Positions 25,454 to 34,643 of a stretch of 64,000 nt of DNA are shown here, piece by piece. The translations under genes were made by a program, and so were the position numbers. The stretch is from CAWAHD01 sp963781785 (GTDB lineage: Bacteria > Planctomycetota > Planctomycetia > Isosphaerales > Isosphaeraceae). Numbering within the stretch: position 1 is the first letter of the stretch; every line of letters begins with the position of its first letter. Below the pieces are notes generated by a model. The model was not told where the DNA came from and did not search any database. It saw nothing but the letters and a program-made list of their open reading frames with translations. Location of the stretch: assembly GCA_963781785.1 (NCBI GenBank), contig CAWAHD010000002.1:2790001-2854000 (forward strand), read 5' to 3'.

Positions 25454-26199
25454 TCAATACGTGGCGCGGCCGCCGCTGATGTCGTAGCACTGGCCGGTGG
25501 TGAAGCTCGCTTCCGGGCTGACAAGATAATGGACCAGGGCCGCGACTTCTTCGATCGTTCCGGTGCGCCCCATCGGGATCTTGGAGATCATGTAGTCGAC
25601 CGTGCTGGGGGCAACCCCTTCGAGGATGGCCGTCTTGATCACCGCCGGCGAGATGGCGTTGACCGTGATGTCACCCTTGCCGGCAAGCTCCTTGGCCAGC
25701 GACTTGGTGAGCGCGATCACGGCGGCCTTGGAGGCCGAGTAGGGCAAGAGCGTGGGATTGCCTTCCTTGCCGGCGATCGAGGCCACATTCACGATCCGCC
25801 CGTAACCGCGCGAGAGCAGTCGCGGGACCACGGTCTTGCAAAAGAGGAAGGGCCCCATCAGGTTGACCTCGAAGACTTGACGGACCTCCTCCGGATCGAG
25901 GTTCCAGCTCAGGTCGGTGCGGCCGGTGATGCCGGCGTTGTTGACCAGGATCGAGATCGGGCCGAGCGCGGACTCGGCTCGATCCACGGCCGCCGTGACC
26001 TGGTCAAGGGAACGAACGTCACCGACCAGATCGACGCCCCCCAGCTCGCCGGCGACATCCCGGGCGCTTTTGGCGTCGCAGTCGAACACGGCAATCCGCG
26101 CCCGGCCTGATGAAGGCGGCGGGCAATGCCGGCTCCAATGCCTCGGCCGGCACCGGTCACCAGCGCCCCCCGGCCTTCGAGACCAAACATTTCCCGCAT
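25454..26199 (-). CDS. SDR-family oxidoreductase (FabG-like), frameshifted
   Basis: The N-terminal Rossmann motif ALVTGAGRGIGAGIARRLHQ is read from the ATG at 26199 (GAGG upstream). After about 26105 the protein continues in another frame: IAVFDCDAKSARD, LVNNAGITGRTDLSW, the catalytic Ser in IVNVASIAG, YSASKAAVIALTKSLAKELA (YxxxK) and the C-terminal TGQCYDISGGRATY. All SDR catalytic elements are therefore present and only one base separates the two parts. A cytoplasmic NAD(P)-dependent dehydrogenase; 3-oxoacyl reductase activity is possible but not proven. Confidence 0.88.
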
Positions 26200-26396
26200 G
26201 CAGTTGCCTCGCACGGAGGCCTGGACCCCTCTTCGTTCGCTCCAGGTCGCAATTACGTTATCACGTAGCGAGCGTGTTGACCACACCACTCGGCCCGGTA
26301 CGACGCCTCACAACGCGGCGATCGCGCTGCGCCGGGCCGCACGGAAGTCCTCAACCTCGACCGGGACTTTGACAGTCGCTCTCACGAGAACGGAAA

Positions 26397-27236
26397 ATGT
26401 CAGACCGGGAGCAGAGGGGCGCCACGCGGAAGCTTGTACGGGGTCCGAGAGTGACACAGCCGAAGCCGCCAGACGTTCTGGGCGTGGATGGATCGAGCCC
26501 GGCAGAGACGGAGCCGATCCTGCTTTTGACCAACGACGATGGCTGGGATGCGCCCGGCATCGCGGCTCTCCACCGAGCGGCCCGGGAACTGGGAGATTGT
26601 CGCGTGATCGCGCCCACGGGCCCCGTTTCGGGGTGCGGGCACCGCGTGACGACACACGGGCCGATCACGGTCTCGCGGCCCGCCGCCGACCGCATCGCGG
26701 TCTCGGGCACCCCCGCCGACTGCGTGCGGCTGGCGCTCCATCATCTGGCGCCTGAGGCCCGGTGGGTCTTGTCGGGCATCAATGCCGGGGGCAACCTGGG
26801 ATCGGACGTCCATCATTCCGGGACCGTGGCGGCCGTGCGCGAAGGGGTTTTGCACGGAGTGCCGGGAATCGCGCTGTCCCAGTATCTCATCCGTGGGCGT
26901 GCCGTCGATTGGGAACGCGCGGCCGGCTGGGCACGCGACGTCATTGGCCGCCTGATGGCACGCCCCTGGGTGCCAGGGACGTACTGGAATGTCAATTTCC
27001 CCCACGTCGCTCCCGGCGATCACGACCCGGAGGTCGTGTTCTGCGCGCTCGATCCTTCCCCTCTGCCGCTGGTCTTTGATGTCCAGGCCGATCTGGCGGT
27101 CTATGCCGGGAATTACCAGGCGCGAGCCCGCCGCCCGGGGAGCGATGTCGACGTGTGTTTCGGCGGACGGATCGCCGTCACTCTTCTGCACGCCTCCGTG
27201 GAGGGTCTGGAAGAGCAGGGGGCCGGCATGCCATAA
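26397..27236 (+). CDS. surE: SurE-family 5'/3'-nucleotidase
   Basis: Up to 279 residues; the start may be downstream (a GTG near 26451) because SurE proteins usually begin just before LLLTNDDGWDAPG. The family motifs are present: NDDG metal site, AP-x-GPVSGCGHRVT, VLSGINAGGNLGSDVHHSGT and TYWNVNFPHV. SurE hydrolyses nucleoside monophosphates with a divalent cation. Length and motif order are normal. Single gene on the plus strand, divergent from the SDR gene. Confidence 0.9.
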   Translation: MSDREQRGATRKLVRGPRVTQPKPPDVLGVDGSSPAETEPILLLTNDDGWDAPGIAALHRAARELGDCRVIAPTGPVSGCGHRVTTHGPITVSRPAADRIAVSGTPADCVRLALHHLAPEARWVLSGINAGGNLGSDVHHSGTVAAVREGVLHGVPGIALSQYLIRGRAVDWERAAGWARDVIGRLMARPWVPGTYWNVNFPHVAPGDHDPEVVFCALDPSPLPLVFDVQADLAVYAGNYQARARRPGSDVDVCFGGRIAVTLLHASVEGLEEQGAGMP

Positions 27237-27397
27237 TTCCAGGAAGAGACCGGGGGCGCAGGCTATTTAGTCGCGGGTGAATTGCCTGGACCGCGCTCTC
27301 CGTGATAGGGTGATGCCCGGCATTGAGCCCACGGGCGAATTCATTCCATTCCATTTCCAATCCCATTCTGGCCCGCGTTGGTTGAGGAGAGAGTTCC

Positions 27398-27979
27398 ATG
27401 ATCGTGCGTCGTGCGAGAATCCTGGAGGGTCTCGTCTTTCTGGGGCTCACCGGGTGCGGAGAGCCGGGTGAGGTCATTCCGGTCACGCCGCCGGGTGCGA
27501 CCATCCAGAATCAGCCGGCCGACAACGACCCGGCGCAGGCCCAGGGCGAGATGGCCTCGGTCCCGCAGTCCAAGTCGAAAACGGTCAAGCTGGCGGATTA
27601 CAAGCCAGCCTTGCCCACGTCCAAAGGCGAGACCAAATCGACCAAGGGAGGGGTCAAATACGAGACCATCAAGGAAGGGAGCGGGGCCGAGCTCAAGCCT
27701 GGTCAAAGAGGGTACTTTCACTATGTGGGCACCCTGGAAAACGGCGAGGTCTTTGATAACACGCGTATCACCAATCAGCCCAGGACCCTGCAGATCGGCG
27801 TGGACACGTTGATCAAGGGTTGGGATGAAGCGCTCCCGGGAATGAAGGTCGGAGAGGTCCGCAAGCTCTTGATCCCATCTGCCCTCGCGTACGGCGAGCG
27901 CGGGAAATCTCCCGCGGTGCCGCCGAATGCCAACCTGAACTTCGAATTCGAGCTGCTCAATATCGTCCCCGATGAATGA
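27398..27979 (+). CDS. FKBP-type peptidyl-prolyl isomerase lipoprotein
   Basis: 193 residues, ATG at 27398 after GAGGAGAG. Lipobox LGLTGC at residues 15-20, a polar linker, then an FKBP domain: GQRGYFHYVGTLENGEVFDN, IKGWDEALPGMKVGEVRKLL, IPSALAYGERG and LNFEFELLNI. It probably helps fold exported proteins at the periplasmic face of a membrane. Its stop overlaps or abuts the downstream kinase gene, suggesting co-transcription. Confidence 0.92.
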   Translation: MIVRRARILEGLVFLGLTGCGEPGEVIPVTPPGATIQNQPADNDPAQAQGEMASVPQSKSKTVKLADYKPALPTSKGETKSTKGGVKYETIKEGSGAELKPGQRGYFHYVGTLENGEVFDNTRITNQPRTLQIGVDTLIKGWDEALPGMKVGEVRKLLIPSALAYGERGKSPAVPPNANLNFEFELLNIVPDE

Positions 27980-27987
27980 GGATTGGA

Positions 27988-28845
27988 ATGGCCAACGTTT
28001 CGACCACGCCCCGGTTCAAAGGCATGAAGTACCGCGTCGTCAGCAATCTGGGCACCGGGGCGGGATCCACGATCTTGCTCATCAGCGACAAGACGGCCGG
28101 CGGCAAGCGCTATGCCCTGAAGGTCGTTCGCAAGCAAGACGACGATGACGAAATCTACGTCCAGCAGGCATTGACCGAGTTCGAGGCAGCCAAGAAGCTC
28201 AACCACCCCGCAATTGCCAAGATCTTCGATTGCCGGATGAAAAAATCCTGGTTCAAGGTTAACGGTGTCGAGCTCTTGATGGAGTACGTCGAGGGAAAGA
28301 CACTCGACGAGATCGAGGCGCCGCAAATGGGCCAGCTCGTCCTGGTCTTTTGCCAGGTCGCCTCGGCGCTGGCGCACATGCACCGGCGCGGCGTCTATCA
28401 TGGCGACCTGAAACCGGGCAATATCATGCTGACCAAGACCGGCCAGGTGAAGTTGATCGACTTCGGCACAGCGTGGATTCGCGGCCAGAAAAAAGATCGC
28501 ATCCAGGGAACGCCGCAGTACATCGCGCCCGAACAGGCGACCGAGAAGACGATCGACGAGAGGACCGACATCTACAACCTGGGCGCCACCATGTACCGCA
28601 TGTTCACAGGAAAGTACGTCCAGCAGGACATACCCAAGCCGGGACAGGATCGGAAGCTGGCACCGCCGTCGAAGAGCAACTCGCGGATCCCGGCCAAGCT
28701 GAACGAGCTGATCCTGACGACCCTGAGTCTCGATCCTTCGAAGCGGGGTGCGGGCATGTTCGAGATTCGCGATCAATTGAGCACGATCGCCAAGGAGATG
28801 GGCCTGGCCGAAGTCGATCTCAGAGGGGCGGATGAAGAGGAATAA
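27988..28845 (+). CDS. Ser/Thr protein kinase with HGD in place of HRD
   Basis: 285 residues from the ATG at 27988 (AGGA upstream); an ATG at 27976 overlapping the FKBP stop is possible. The kinase domain fills the protein: degenerate G-loop LGTGAGS, VAIK-like YALKVV (Lys45), catalytic loop VYHGDLKPGN (HGD, residues 138-140), LIDFG (158-160) and GTPQYIAPEQ. The Arg-to-Gly change makes it a non-RD kinase, so activation-loop phosphorylation may not be needed. No membrane segment. Probably in one transcript with the FKBP gene. Confidence 0.88.
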   Translation: MANVSTTPRFKGMKYRVVSNLGTGAGSTILLISDKTAGGKRYALKVVRKQDDDDEIYVQQALTEFEAAKKLNHPAIAKIFDCRMKKSWFKVNGVELLMEYVEGKTLDEIEAPQMGQLVLVFCQVASALAHMHRRGVYHGDLKPGNIMLTKTGQVKLIDFGTAWIRGQKKDRIQGTPQYIAPEQATEKTIDERTDIYNLGATMYRMFTGKYVQQDIPKPGQDRKLAPPSKSNSRIPAKLNELILTTLSLDPSKRGAGMFEIRDQLSTIAKEMGLAEVDLRGADEEE

Positions 28846-29125
28846 GGGCGAACCAGAGGACCAGGGCCGTCACCGGAGGAGTCGTCCGCGACACGGCTCG
28901 GATTCACGACGTTCAGCCAGCCGCCGGTTTCGTGGAGCGCTCGGCGCACTTGCAGGTGCAGCGCGAGTTTGGCGACGATGAGCTAATTGAGGCTCACGCG
29001 TGTCAGCCAACCTTGCCAGATTCGGCCGGGGCGTTTACGATGAAACGTTCGCCCTCAGGGCATGAGTACGCCGGTTCTGCACGGCGCTCAGAACCACGCA
29101 ACTTCCCGAAGCCGGCAAGGAGTCC

Positions 29126-29761
29126 ATGCAGTACAATCCCGCCAATCCGCTGATCGTGCAAGGGGATCGCACGATCCTGCTGGAAGTCGATAGTTCGCTC
29201 TACGCCGAAGCCCGTGATGCGATCGCCCCGTTTGCCGAGCTGGAGAAGAGCCCGGAGCACATTCACACCTACCGGTTGACCCCGCTCTCGCTCTGGAACG
29301 CCGCGGCGGCCGGGCAGTCGGCCGACGAGATGATTGCGGCCCTGGAACGTTATTCCAAGTTTCCAGTTCCGTCGAACGTTCCAGCCGACTTGCGTGAGCT
29401 CGTCAGCCGCTACGGGCGGGTCCGGCTCAAGCGCATCGAAGGGCAGCTCCGGTTGATGACCGGCGACCGGCCACTCCTCGAAGAGCTGGCTCGACAGCGC
29501 GGAGTGCGCGACTACCTGGGCGAGCGGCTCGACGAGACCAGCTTCGCCGTCGACGACAGCCACCGCGGAGTCCTCAAACAGGCCTTGATCGCCGTCGGCT
29601 ACCCGGCCGAAGACCAGGCAGGATACACCGCCGGGGCCGCCTTGCCGCTCACGCTGCGGGAGGAAATGCGGTCGGGCAGGCCGTTCTGGGTCCGCGACTA
29701 TCAGAAGGGGGCCGTGGAGGCATTCTACGCGGGAGGCGATGCTCGGGGGGCTCGGGAGTGA
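29126..29761 (+). CDS. XPB-type helicase, N-terminal half
   Basis: ATG at 29126 with AAGGAG 6 bases upstream. It shows the N-terminal damage-recognition-like region of bacterial XPB proteins (NPLIVQGDRTILLEVD, then YRLTPLSLWNAAAAG) and RDYQKGAVEAFYAGG just before the Walker A. The frame breaks at the G6 run 29745-29750 and helicase motif I continues in the next ORF, so the two make one protein of about 570 residues. Cytoplasmic 3'-5' DNA helicase/translocase. Confidence 0.82.
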   Translation: MQYNPANPLIVQGDRTILLEVDSSLYAEARDAIAPFAELEKSPEHIHTYRLTPLSLWNAAAAGQSADEMIAALERYSKFPVPSNVPADLRELVSRYGRVRLKRIEGQLRLMTGDRPLLEELARQRGVRDYLGERLDETSFAVDDSHRGVLKQALIAVGYPAEDQAGYTAGAALPLTLREEMRSGRPFWVRDYQKGAVEAFYAGGDARGARE

Positions 29762-30834
29762 TCGTCTTGCCGTGCGGAGCCGGCAAAACCATCGTCGGCC
29801 TCGCCGCGATGGCGGCGCTCCAGACCGAGACCCTGATCTTGACCACCAGCACGACGGCCGTCGAGCAGTGGCGGCGAGAGATCCTCGACAAGACCAACCT
29901 CGACGCGACGCTGATCGGTACCTATACCGGTGACTCCAAGACAATGGCCCCGGTGACTCTGGCGACATATCAGATCGTGACCTATCGCCCCAAGAAAGAC
30001 GGCGACTTTCCCCACTTTCATCTGTTCGACGAGCGCGACTGGGGCTTGATCATCTACGACGAGGTTCACTTGCTGCCTGCGCCGGTGTTCCGGATCACGG
30101 CCGACATCCAGGCCCGGCGCCGCCTCGGCCTGACCGCCACTCTGGTGCGCGAAGACCATCGCGAGGAGGACGTCTTCAGCCTGATCGGGCCCAAGAAGTA
30201 CGATGTGCCATGGCGGGTGCTGGAATCCAAAGGATGGATCGCCGAAGCACAGTGCCACGAAGTGCGGCTCGGTCTGCCCCCGGGGCTGCGGATGGAATAT
30301 GCCCTGGCCGAATGGCGCGAGAAATTCCGGCTGGCGAGCGAGAATCCCGTCAAGGAAGACCTGGTCGCCACCTTGCTCGACCGGTACGACGGGCCGGACG
30401 ACCGGGTGATCGTGATCGGCCAGTATCTCAAGCAATTGCGGCGGATCGCCGACCGGTTTGACGTGCCATTGATCACCGGCCAGACCCCGAACAGCGAGCG
30501 CGAGGACCTCTACGGCAAGTTCCGCGACGGCGCGATCCGCCGGCTGGTCCTGTCCAAGGTCGGGAATTTCGCCATTGACCTGCCGGACGCGAACGTCATG
30601 ATCCAGGTTTCGGGGACCTTCGGCAGCCGGCAGGAAGAAGCCCAGCGGCTGGGGCGGATCCTCCGCCCCAAGGATGGTGAGCTGCCCGCCCGGTTCTTCA
30701 CTCTGGTGAGCCGCGACACCCGCGAAATGGACTTCGCTCACCATCGTCAGCTCTTCTTGACTGAACAAGGGTATAGTTATGAAATTGTCGATGAATGCGA
30801 TCTGTCCGATCAGGGGCTCTTGCGGCCGGCCTAG
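29746..30834 (+). CDS. XPB-type superfamily 2 helicase, motor domains
   Basis: Continuation of the 29126 gene: LPCGAGKTIVGLAAM (motif I), IIYDEVHLLPAP (DEVH box), RLGLTATLVREDHRE (motif III with an XPB-type RED motif), VLSKVGNFAIDLPDANVMIQ (V) and QEEAQRLGRILRPK (VI). In archaea and actinobacteria XPB acts in DNA repair, with a nuclease partner in archaea. Downstream lie two genes that I associate with bacterial XPB. The GTG at 29758 is only the first start-like codon after the frameshift. Confidence 0.92.
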   Translation, partial: GGSGVIVLPCGAGKTIVGLAAMAALQTETLILTTSTTAVEQWRREILDKTNLDATLIGTYTGDSKTMAPVTLATYQIVTYRPKKDGDFPHFHLFDERDWGLIIYDEVHLLPAPVFRITADIQARRRLGLTATLVREDHREEDVFSLIGPKKYDVPWRVLESKGWIAEAQCHEVRLGLPPGLRMEYALAEWREKFRLASENPVKEDLVATLLDRYDGPDDRVIVIGQYLKQLRRIADRFDVPLITGQTPNSEREDLYGKFRDGAIRRLVLSKVGNFAIDLPDANVMIQVSGTFGSRQEEAQRLGRILRPKDGELPARFFTLVSRDTREMDFAHHRQLFLTEQGYSYEIVDECDLSDQGLLRPA

Positions 30835-30908
30835 AAGGTCGGGTCGCGTCGGGATCTGAGCGCGTCATGGCGGTCGATTTTTCACCATCAGGCTGAGGCG
30901 AGGGACCG

Positions 30909-31133
30909 TTGACATCCTCGACTGCACGAATTCCCGTCAAGCTGCACAAGAACGTGGCCTTGATCCGAACTGCCGAGCCGGTGCTGGCCGAGGAGCTCCT
31001 GGCGCGCAAGCAACTGGCGCGGTGGGTGGTCGGGCGGTTGTCCGATACGGTGCTTCTGGTTCAGCCGGATGAATGTGAAGGGGTTGTCGAAGAGCTGCGG
31101 CGGCTGGGGCACACACCGCGCGTCGTGCGGTAA
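30909..31133 (+). CDS. Small conserved protein between the XPB helicase genes
   Basis: 74 residues, TTG start at 30909 preceded by GAGGG. Sequence such as LHKNVALIRTAEPVLAEELL and GRLSDTVLLVQPDECEGVVE looks like one compact alpha/beta domain without Cys or membrane segments. It lies 75 bases after the helicase stop and 13 bases before the next gene, so an operon is likely. Family not recognised; it may be an adaptor for the helicase or the following protein. Confidence 0.6.
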   Translation: MTSSTARIPVKLHKNVALIRTAEPVLAEELLARKQLARWVVGRLSDTVLLVQPDECEGVVEELRRLGHTPRVVR

Positions 31134-31146
31134 AGGACTCGTGGAG

Positions 31147-33132
31147 ATGGCCTCGGCCTCGCACTTGCCTTCGAGCTCGCGTCCCGCGGAACCGCGGGCT
31201 GCTGCGGTGCGCGCCATTTCCGGGCCGGCGGAGGCCGGCCCGCGGCTGGCATACCGCACCGCGCTGGGGCGGTACAAGGCGGCTCGGCTCGCCGAAATCC
31301 GTCTGACGCAGGGGGCCGCACCGTGCGCACCGCGCATTCGTCCCAGCGGCAACGCCGACGAGATCACCGTGCACCTCGACTCGCCGGCGGCCGTGGAGGC
31401 GCTGGTTGCGAGGCTGCCCGCAGGCTCACTCCTGGCTTTGAGTCTCTTCGGGCTCACGGAAGCGACATCGATCGCGCTCAAGGCGCTCTCGCACGCGCTC
31501 CGGATCCTGGATGTCGAGCCCAAGGCGGCGATCCTGCTGCTTTTGGAGCTGGGTCTGGCCGCGATGGACCGCGACAGCGAACCCGGGATGATCGATGATT
31601 TTCGGGAAATCCTCGACCGCAGAGATGCCGGACGGTTGCGGCTCTTGGTGCATCCCGGGGTTGCCCGGGAGGTCCGGACGGTTCCGCCCTTTGCGGGCCT
31701 GCCCAGGCTCGCCGGCCCTGTCAGCCAGATCCGCGAGTCTGACGGATTGGAAGCGATCCTGCGGCTGGGTGCGCTCTGGCAGCGGGTGGACGCCGAGCCG
31801 CTCCGCCAGACCCAGCAAGGAACGCTGTACAAGCGCGACAGCGAACGGATCCGCCAGGACTTGGTGCTGGCCGGCTCGATCGCCGATGCTCTCAAGCCGC
31901 TGCCCGACTCTCCGCTCTTGTGGATGGCGCTGGCTCGCCACATTGGCCTGGTCGAGTACGACCCTGCCGGCGAGCGGGTCCTGGCCGCGGGTCCGGAATT
32001 CTGGTTCGACAACGCGGTGCACCTTCCCCAGATGATCGCCGCCGGCTGGCTGGCGCTACGGTCCTGGCAAGAGCTGGATGGAGAGGTCCGTCACGAAGAC
32101 GAAGAGATCCTGGTGCTGCCGTTTTTGCGACTGGCCCTCATGCTCTGGCTGAGCGCGCTGGCCGAGGACGAATGGGTCGCGCTCGAGGACCTCGCGGAGC
32201 ACCTGACAGGACGATTTCCGGGCTGGAGCCAGGTGATGCTTGCGGAAGAGCCCGCCGGCGCGGCCGACGCCGTTCGTGGCGACACCGTGCCGCGAGGCCG
32301 GACACGGACCAAGCTGCAAAAGCAACGCGCGCCGCAGGGCTCGAACTTGCTGGAGGCCCTGCTCCTGGGCGCAGCGTATCCGCTGGGCCTGGTGCGCGTG
32401 GCCGAGGAACGCCCCACCCGGCGGATCGCCGTCCAGATCAGCCGCCTGGGCCGGTATGTGCTGGCGCTCTCGCCCGCACCGCTTGCCCGTCCTTCCTTTG
32501 AACACTTCCTGTTCGTCCAGCCCAATTTTGAGGTGATCGCGTATCGCCAGGGATTGACGCCGCAGCTCGTGGGGCTCTTGAGCCGGTTTGCCGCCTGGAC
32601 CCAGGTCGGTTCGGCGATCGAGCTCAAGCTGACGCGCGAGTCGATCGTGCACGGACTCGACCGAGGCCTGACGCCCGAGTCGATGCTCGACCTGCTGGCG
32701 CGGCACAGCCAGCGGCCCGTGCCGCCCGGCGTGATCGACGCGGTCCAGAACTGGTCGGCCCGGAGGGAGCGCGTCACGTTCTACAAGGCCGCCACCCTCA
32801 TCGAGTTCGGCTCGACCACCGAGCGCGATCGGGCCGTGGAATCCTGGCCCGACGGCGAGGCGGCTCCGCCGGTCGCCGTTTCGGATCGATTTCTGCTGAT
32901 CGAAGACGAGGGCAACATCCCATTCGACAGGCTGCGCACCAGCAGCTCGCGCGACTATCGACGCCCCGCCGATGTGTGCGTGACCGTGCTCAGCGACGGC
33001 GTGTCGCTCGCGCTTGACCCGGCACGAGCGGATTTGCTGGTCGATGCCGAGCTGGAGCGCTTTGCCGACGTGGCGGGTCAGGCGGAGCCGGCTGACGTGC
33101 AGCGCCGGGCGCGGCAGAGCGCCGCTTCGTGA
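31147..33132 (+). CDS. XPB-associated protein with helicase C-terminal-like (Helicase_C_3/Ssl2-like) region
   Basis: About 661 residues from the ATG at 31147; the ORF's first ATG at 31069 overlaps the previous gene. Long helical N-terminal part (DEITVHLDSPAAVEALVARL; ALSHALRILDVEPKAAILLL), a middle region with PFLRLALMLWLSALAEDEW, and a C-terminal block (FLFVQPNFEVIAYRQGLTPQ, VGSAIELKLTRESIVHGLDR) that matches my memory of the Helicase_C_3 domain in actinobacterial and planctomycete proteins next to XPB. The reading continues as RRALDRGLSPLKLTEWF in the next frame (33129-33467), suggesting a frameshift near 33115. A DNA-repair or defence role is inferred from context. Confidence 0.78.
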   Translation: MASASHLPSSSRPAEPRAAAVRAISGPAEAGPRLAYRTALGRYKAARLAEIRLTQGAAPCAPRIRPSGNADEITVHLDSPAAVEALVARLPAGSLLALSLFGLTEATSIALKALSHALRILDVEPKAAILLLLELGLAAMDRDSEPGMIDDFREILDRRDAGRLRLLVHPGVAREVRTVPPFAGLPRLAGPVSQIRESDGLEAILRLGALWQRVDAEPLRQTQQGTLYKRDSERIRQDLVLAGSIADALKPLPDSPLLWMALARHIGLVEYDPAGERVLAAGPEFWFDNAVHLPQMIAAGWLALRSWQELDGEVRHEDEEILVLPFLRLALMLWLSALAEDEWVALEDLAEHLTGRFPGWSQVMLAEEPAGAADAVRGDTVPRGRTRTKLQKQRAPQGSNLLEALLLGAAYPLGLVRVAEERPTRRIAVQISRLGRYVLALSPAPLARPSFEHFLFVQPNFEVIAYRQGLTPQLVGLLSRFAAWTQVGSAIELKLTRESIVHGLDRGLTPESMLDLLARHSQRPVPPGVIDAVQNWSARRERVTFYKAATLIEFGSTTERDRAVESWPDGEAAPPVAVSDRFLLIEDEGNIPFDRLRTSSSRDYRRPADVCVTVLSDGVSLALDPARADLLVDAELERFADVAGQAEPADVQRRARQSAAS

Positions 33133-33467
33133 TCAGCGCAGCATCGATCCGGCGGGCGCTCGATCGGGGTCTGTCGCCGCTCAAGCTGACGGAATGGTTC
33201 GCGAAACGGACCGGCGCCGAGATTCCCCCGGCGGTGGCGCTCTTGCTCGCCGCGACGACGACAAGGGTACCGCCGCTCTCGGCCGCCCGGAAGCTGGTCC
33301 TCAATCTCCCCAGCGTCCTGCTCCTGGACGGCTTGTTGCAGCATCCGTCGACCAGCGAGCTCTTAGGAAGCCGCCTCGGCCCCACCGCCGTCGCAATCCC
33401 CGACGATCACGTCGCGCCCTTGCAGAAGGCGCTCAAAGACCTGGGAATCAAGCTCGAGATTGCCTGA
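33129..33467 (+). CDS. C-terminal part of the XPB-associated protein
   Basis: 112 residues opening with a GTG whose first bases overlap the upstream TGA. RRALDRGLSPLKLTEWFAKR followed by PPAVALLLAA and GSRLGPTAVAIPDDHV resembles the tail that homologues carry in the same polypeptide, so a single-base error near the junction is more likely than a separate gene. If it is separate, translation would be coupled by the GTGA overlap. Confidence 0.65.
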   Translation: MISAASIRRALDRGLSPLKLTEWFAKRTGAEIPPAVALLLAATTTRVPPLSAARKLVLNLPSVLLLDGLLQHPSTSELLGSRLGPTAVAIPDDHVAPLQKALKDLGIKLEIA

Positions 33468-33478
33468 GAGCTTGATCG

Positions 33479-34282
33479 TCAGACCAATTCGCCGCGGAGG
33501 ACGGTGACAGCCCGGCCAATCAAGATGACTCGCGGCCCCTGGACGCGCACGTTGACGACGCCACCGCGGCACGAGACCTGGTGGGCGACCAGACTATCCC
33601 GGCCGATCTTCTCCGCCCAGTAAGGGGCCAGACAGCAGTGCGCCGAGCCGCAGACTGGGTCTTCGTCGACTCCGACCCGGGGTGCGAAGAACCGGGAGAC
33701 GAAGTCGCACTCCGGCGATTGCGAGCGACCCGTGGCGATCACGCCGCGAACCGGGAACTGCTCCAGCCGCCGGATGTCCGGCCGCAGACTTCGGACCTGA
33801 TCTGCGTCGTCGAGCTCGACCAAAAGATCAAAGCGATTGCGCCCGGCGAACCGGACGGGTGCCCCCAGGGCCGCAGTCAGCTCGGCGAGCTCGGCCTGGT
33901 CCTCGAGCTCATGGGCGACCGGCTCGGACGGAAAATCGAGCTCGATGCCCGCGGGGCCGGGCCGGGCCGTCAAGAGGCCGCTTCGCGTCTCAAAAAGCGC
34001 CGGCTCATCCTTCGGGAGATGCCTTTCCTCCCAGAGGATGTGAGACGTGGCCAGAGTGGCGTGACCGCAAAGATCAACCTCGTTCTTGGGAGTGAACCAT
34101 CGAAGGCTGAATTTCGTGCCGGATAACCGTCTGGCGAACGCAGTCTCGGAGAGGTTCATCTCGGCCGCGACGTCCTGCATCCAGCGCTCGTCCGCCGGCT
34201 CGGAGAGGACGCAGACGGCCGCGGGGTTGCCGGCGAAACGGCGATCCGTGAACGCGTCGACCTGGCTGATCTTGATGCCCAT
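33479..34282 (-). CDS. PhzF-family isomerase-like protein
   Basis: 267 residues from the ATG at 34282 (GGGAG upstream); the longer ORF to 34480 has no RBS. Starts MGIKISQVDAFTDRRFAGNP, with the catalytic Glu in AEMNLSETAFARR, then RWFTPKNEVDLCGHATLATS and DPVCGSAHCCLAPYW, all diagnostic of PhzF. The fold is that of diaminopimelate epimerase with two similar halves. Substrate unknown; no phenazine genes nearby, so it is a general PhzF-like enzyme. Convergent with the helicase cassette. Confidence 0.92.
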   Translation of the reverse strand: MGIKISQVDAFTDRRFAGNPAAVCVLSEPADERWMQDVAAEMNLSETAFARRLSGTKFSLRWFTPKNEVDLCGHATLATSHILWEERHLPKDEPALFETRSGLLTARPGPAGIELDFPSEPVAHELEDQAELAELTAALGAPVRFAGRNRFDLLVELDDADQVRSLRPDIRRLEQFPVRGVIATGRSQSPECDFVSRFFAPRVGVDEDPVCGSAHCCLAPYWAEKIGRDSLVAHQVSCRGGVVNVRVQGPRVILIGRAVTVLRGELV

Positions 34283-34405
34283 GATCGGCTCCCGTGGGGT
34301 GATCGGATCTGACACGCCGCGAGGGGCGCGGCATCCCATTATAGATCGACTCGAGCGCAACGGGTTCGCTTGCAATCTCGGGCCACAGGTCGCAAACTGA
34401 ACGTG

Positions 34406-34640
34406 ATGGACTTCGAGATCCTCGGTGACATCACGGACATCGAGACGATCGCGGTGAGCAAAGCGATACGTGAGCTGCACCGACTGCGGCGACTATATGG
34501 AACCGGCCGCTGGCGCAAACTTAAGGGAGTCGCGACGACTCGGCTGCAGGGCGGGAGAGTGCAGGAGCGCAGAATTGCACTGGTACGAGGCACACGGGAT
34601 CGGGCGTCGGGAATTCAAGCGAAAACGATATCTGGACTAA
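34406..34640 (+). CDS. Small conserved protein, first of a pair (frameshifted)
   Basis: Starts MDFEILGDITDIETIAVSKA at 34406 and continues RRLYGTGRWRKLKGVA. After about 34565 the conserved tail appears in another frame: AELHWYEAHGIGRREFKRKR, ending at TAA 34640. I recall planctomycete and cyanobacterial proteins with exactly this ending. A one-base error near 34560-34568 joins them. Function unknown. The next gene starts 3 bases after the stop. Confidence 0.65.
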
Positions 34641-34643
34641 CCC

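Noticed and set aside
30902..32022. Long minus-strand ORF opposite the helicase cassette
   Set aside because: Ser/Arg-rich antisense translation without motifs.
33479..34282. Phenazine biosynthesis
   Set aside because: Only a PhzF-family homologue is present and no other phz genes; PhzF-like enzymes are widespread outside phenazine pathways.
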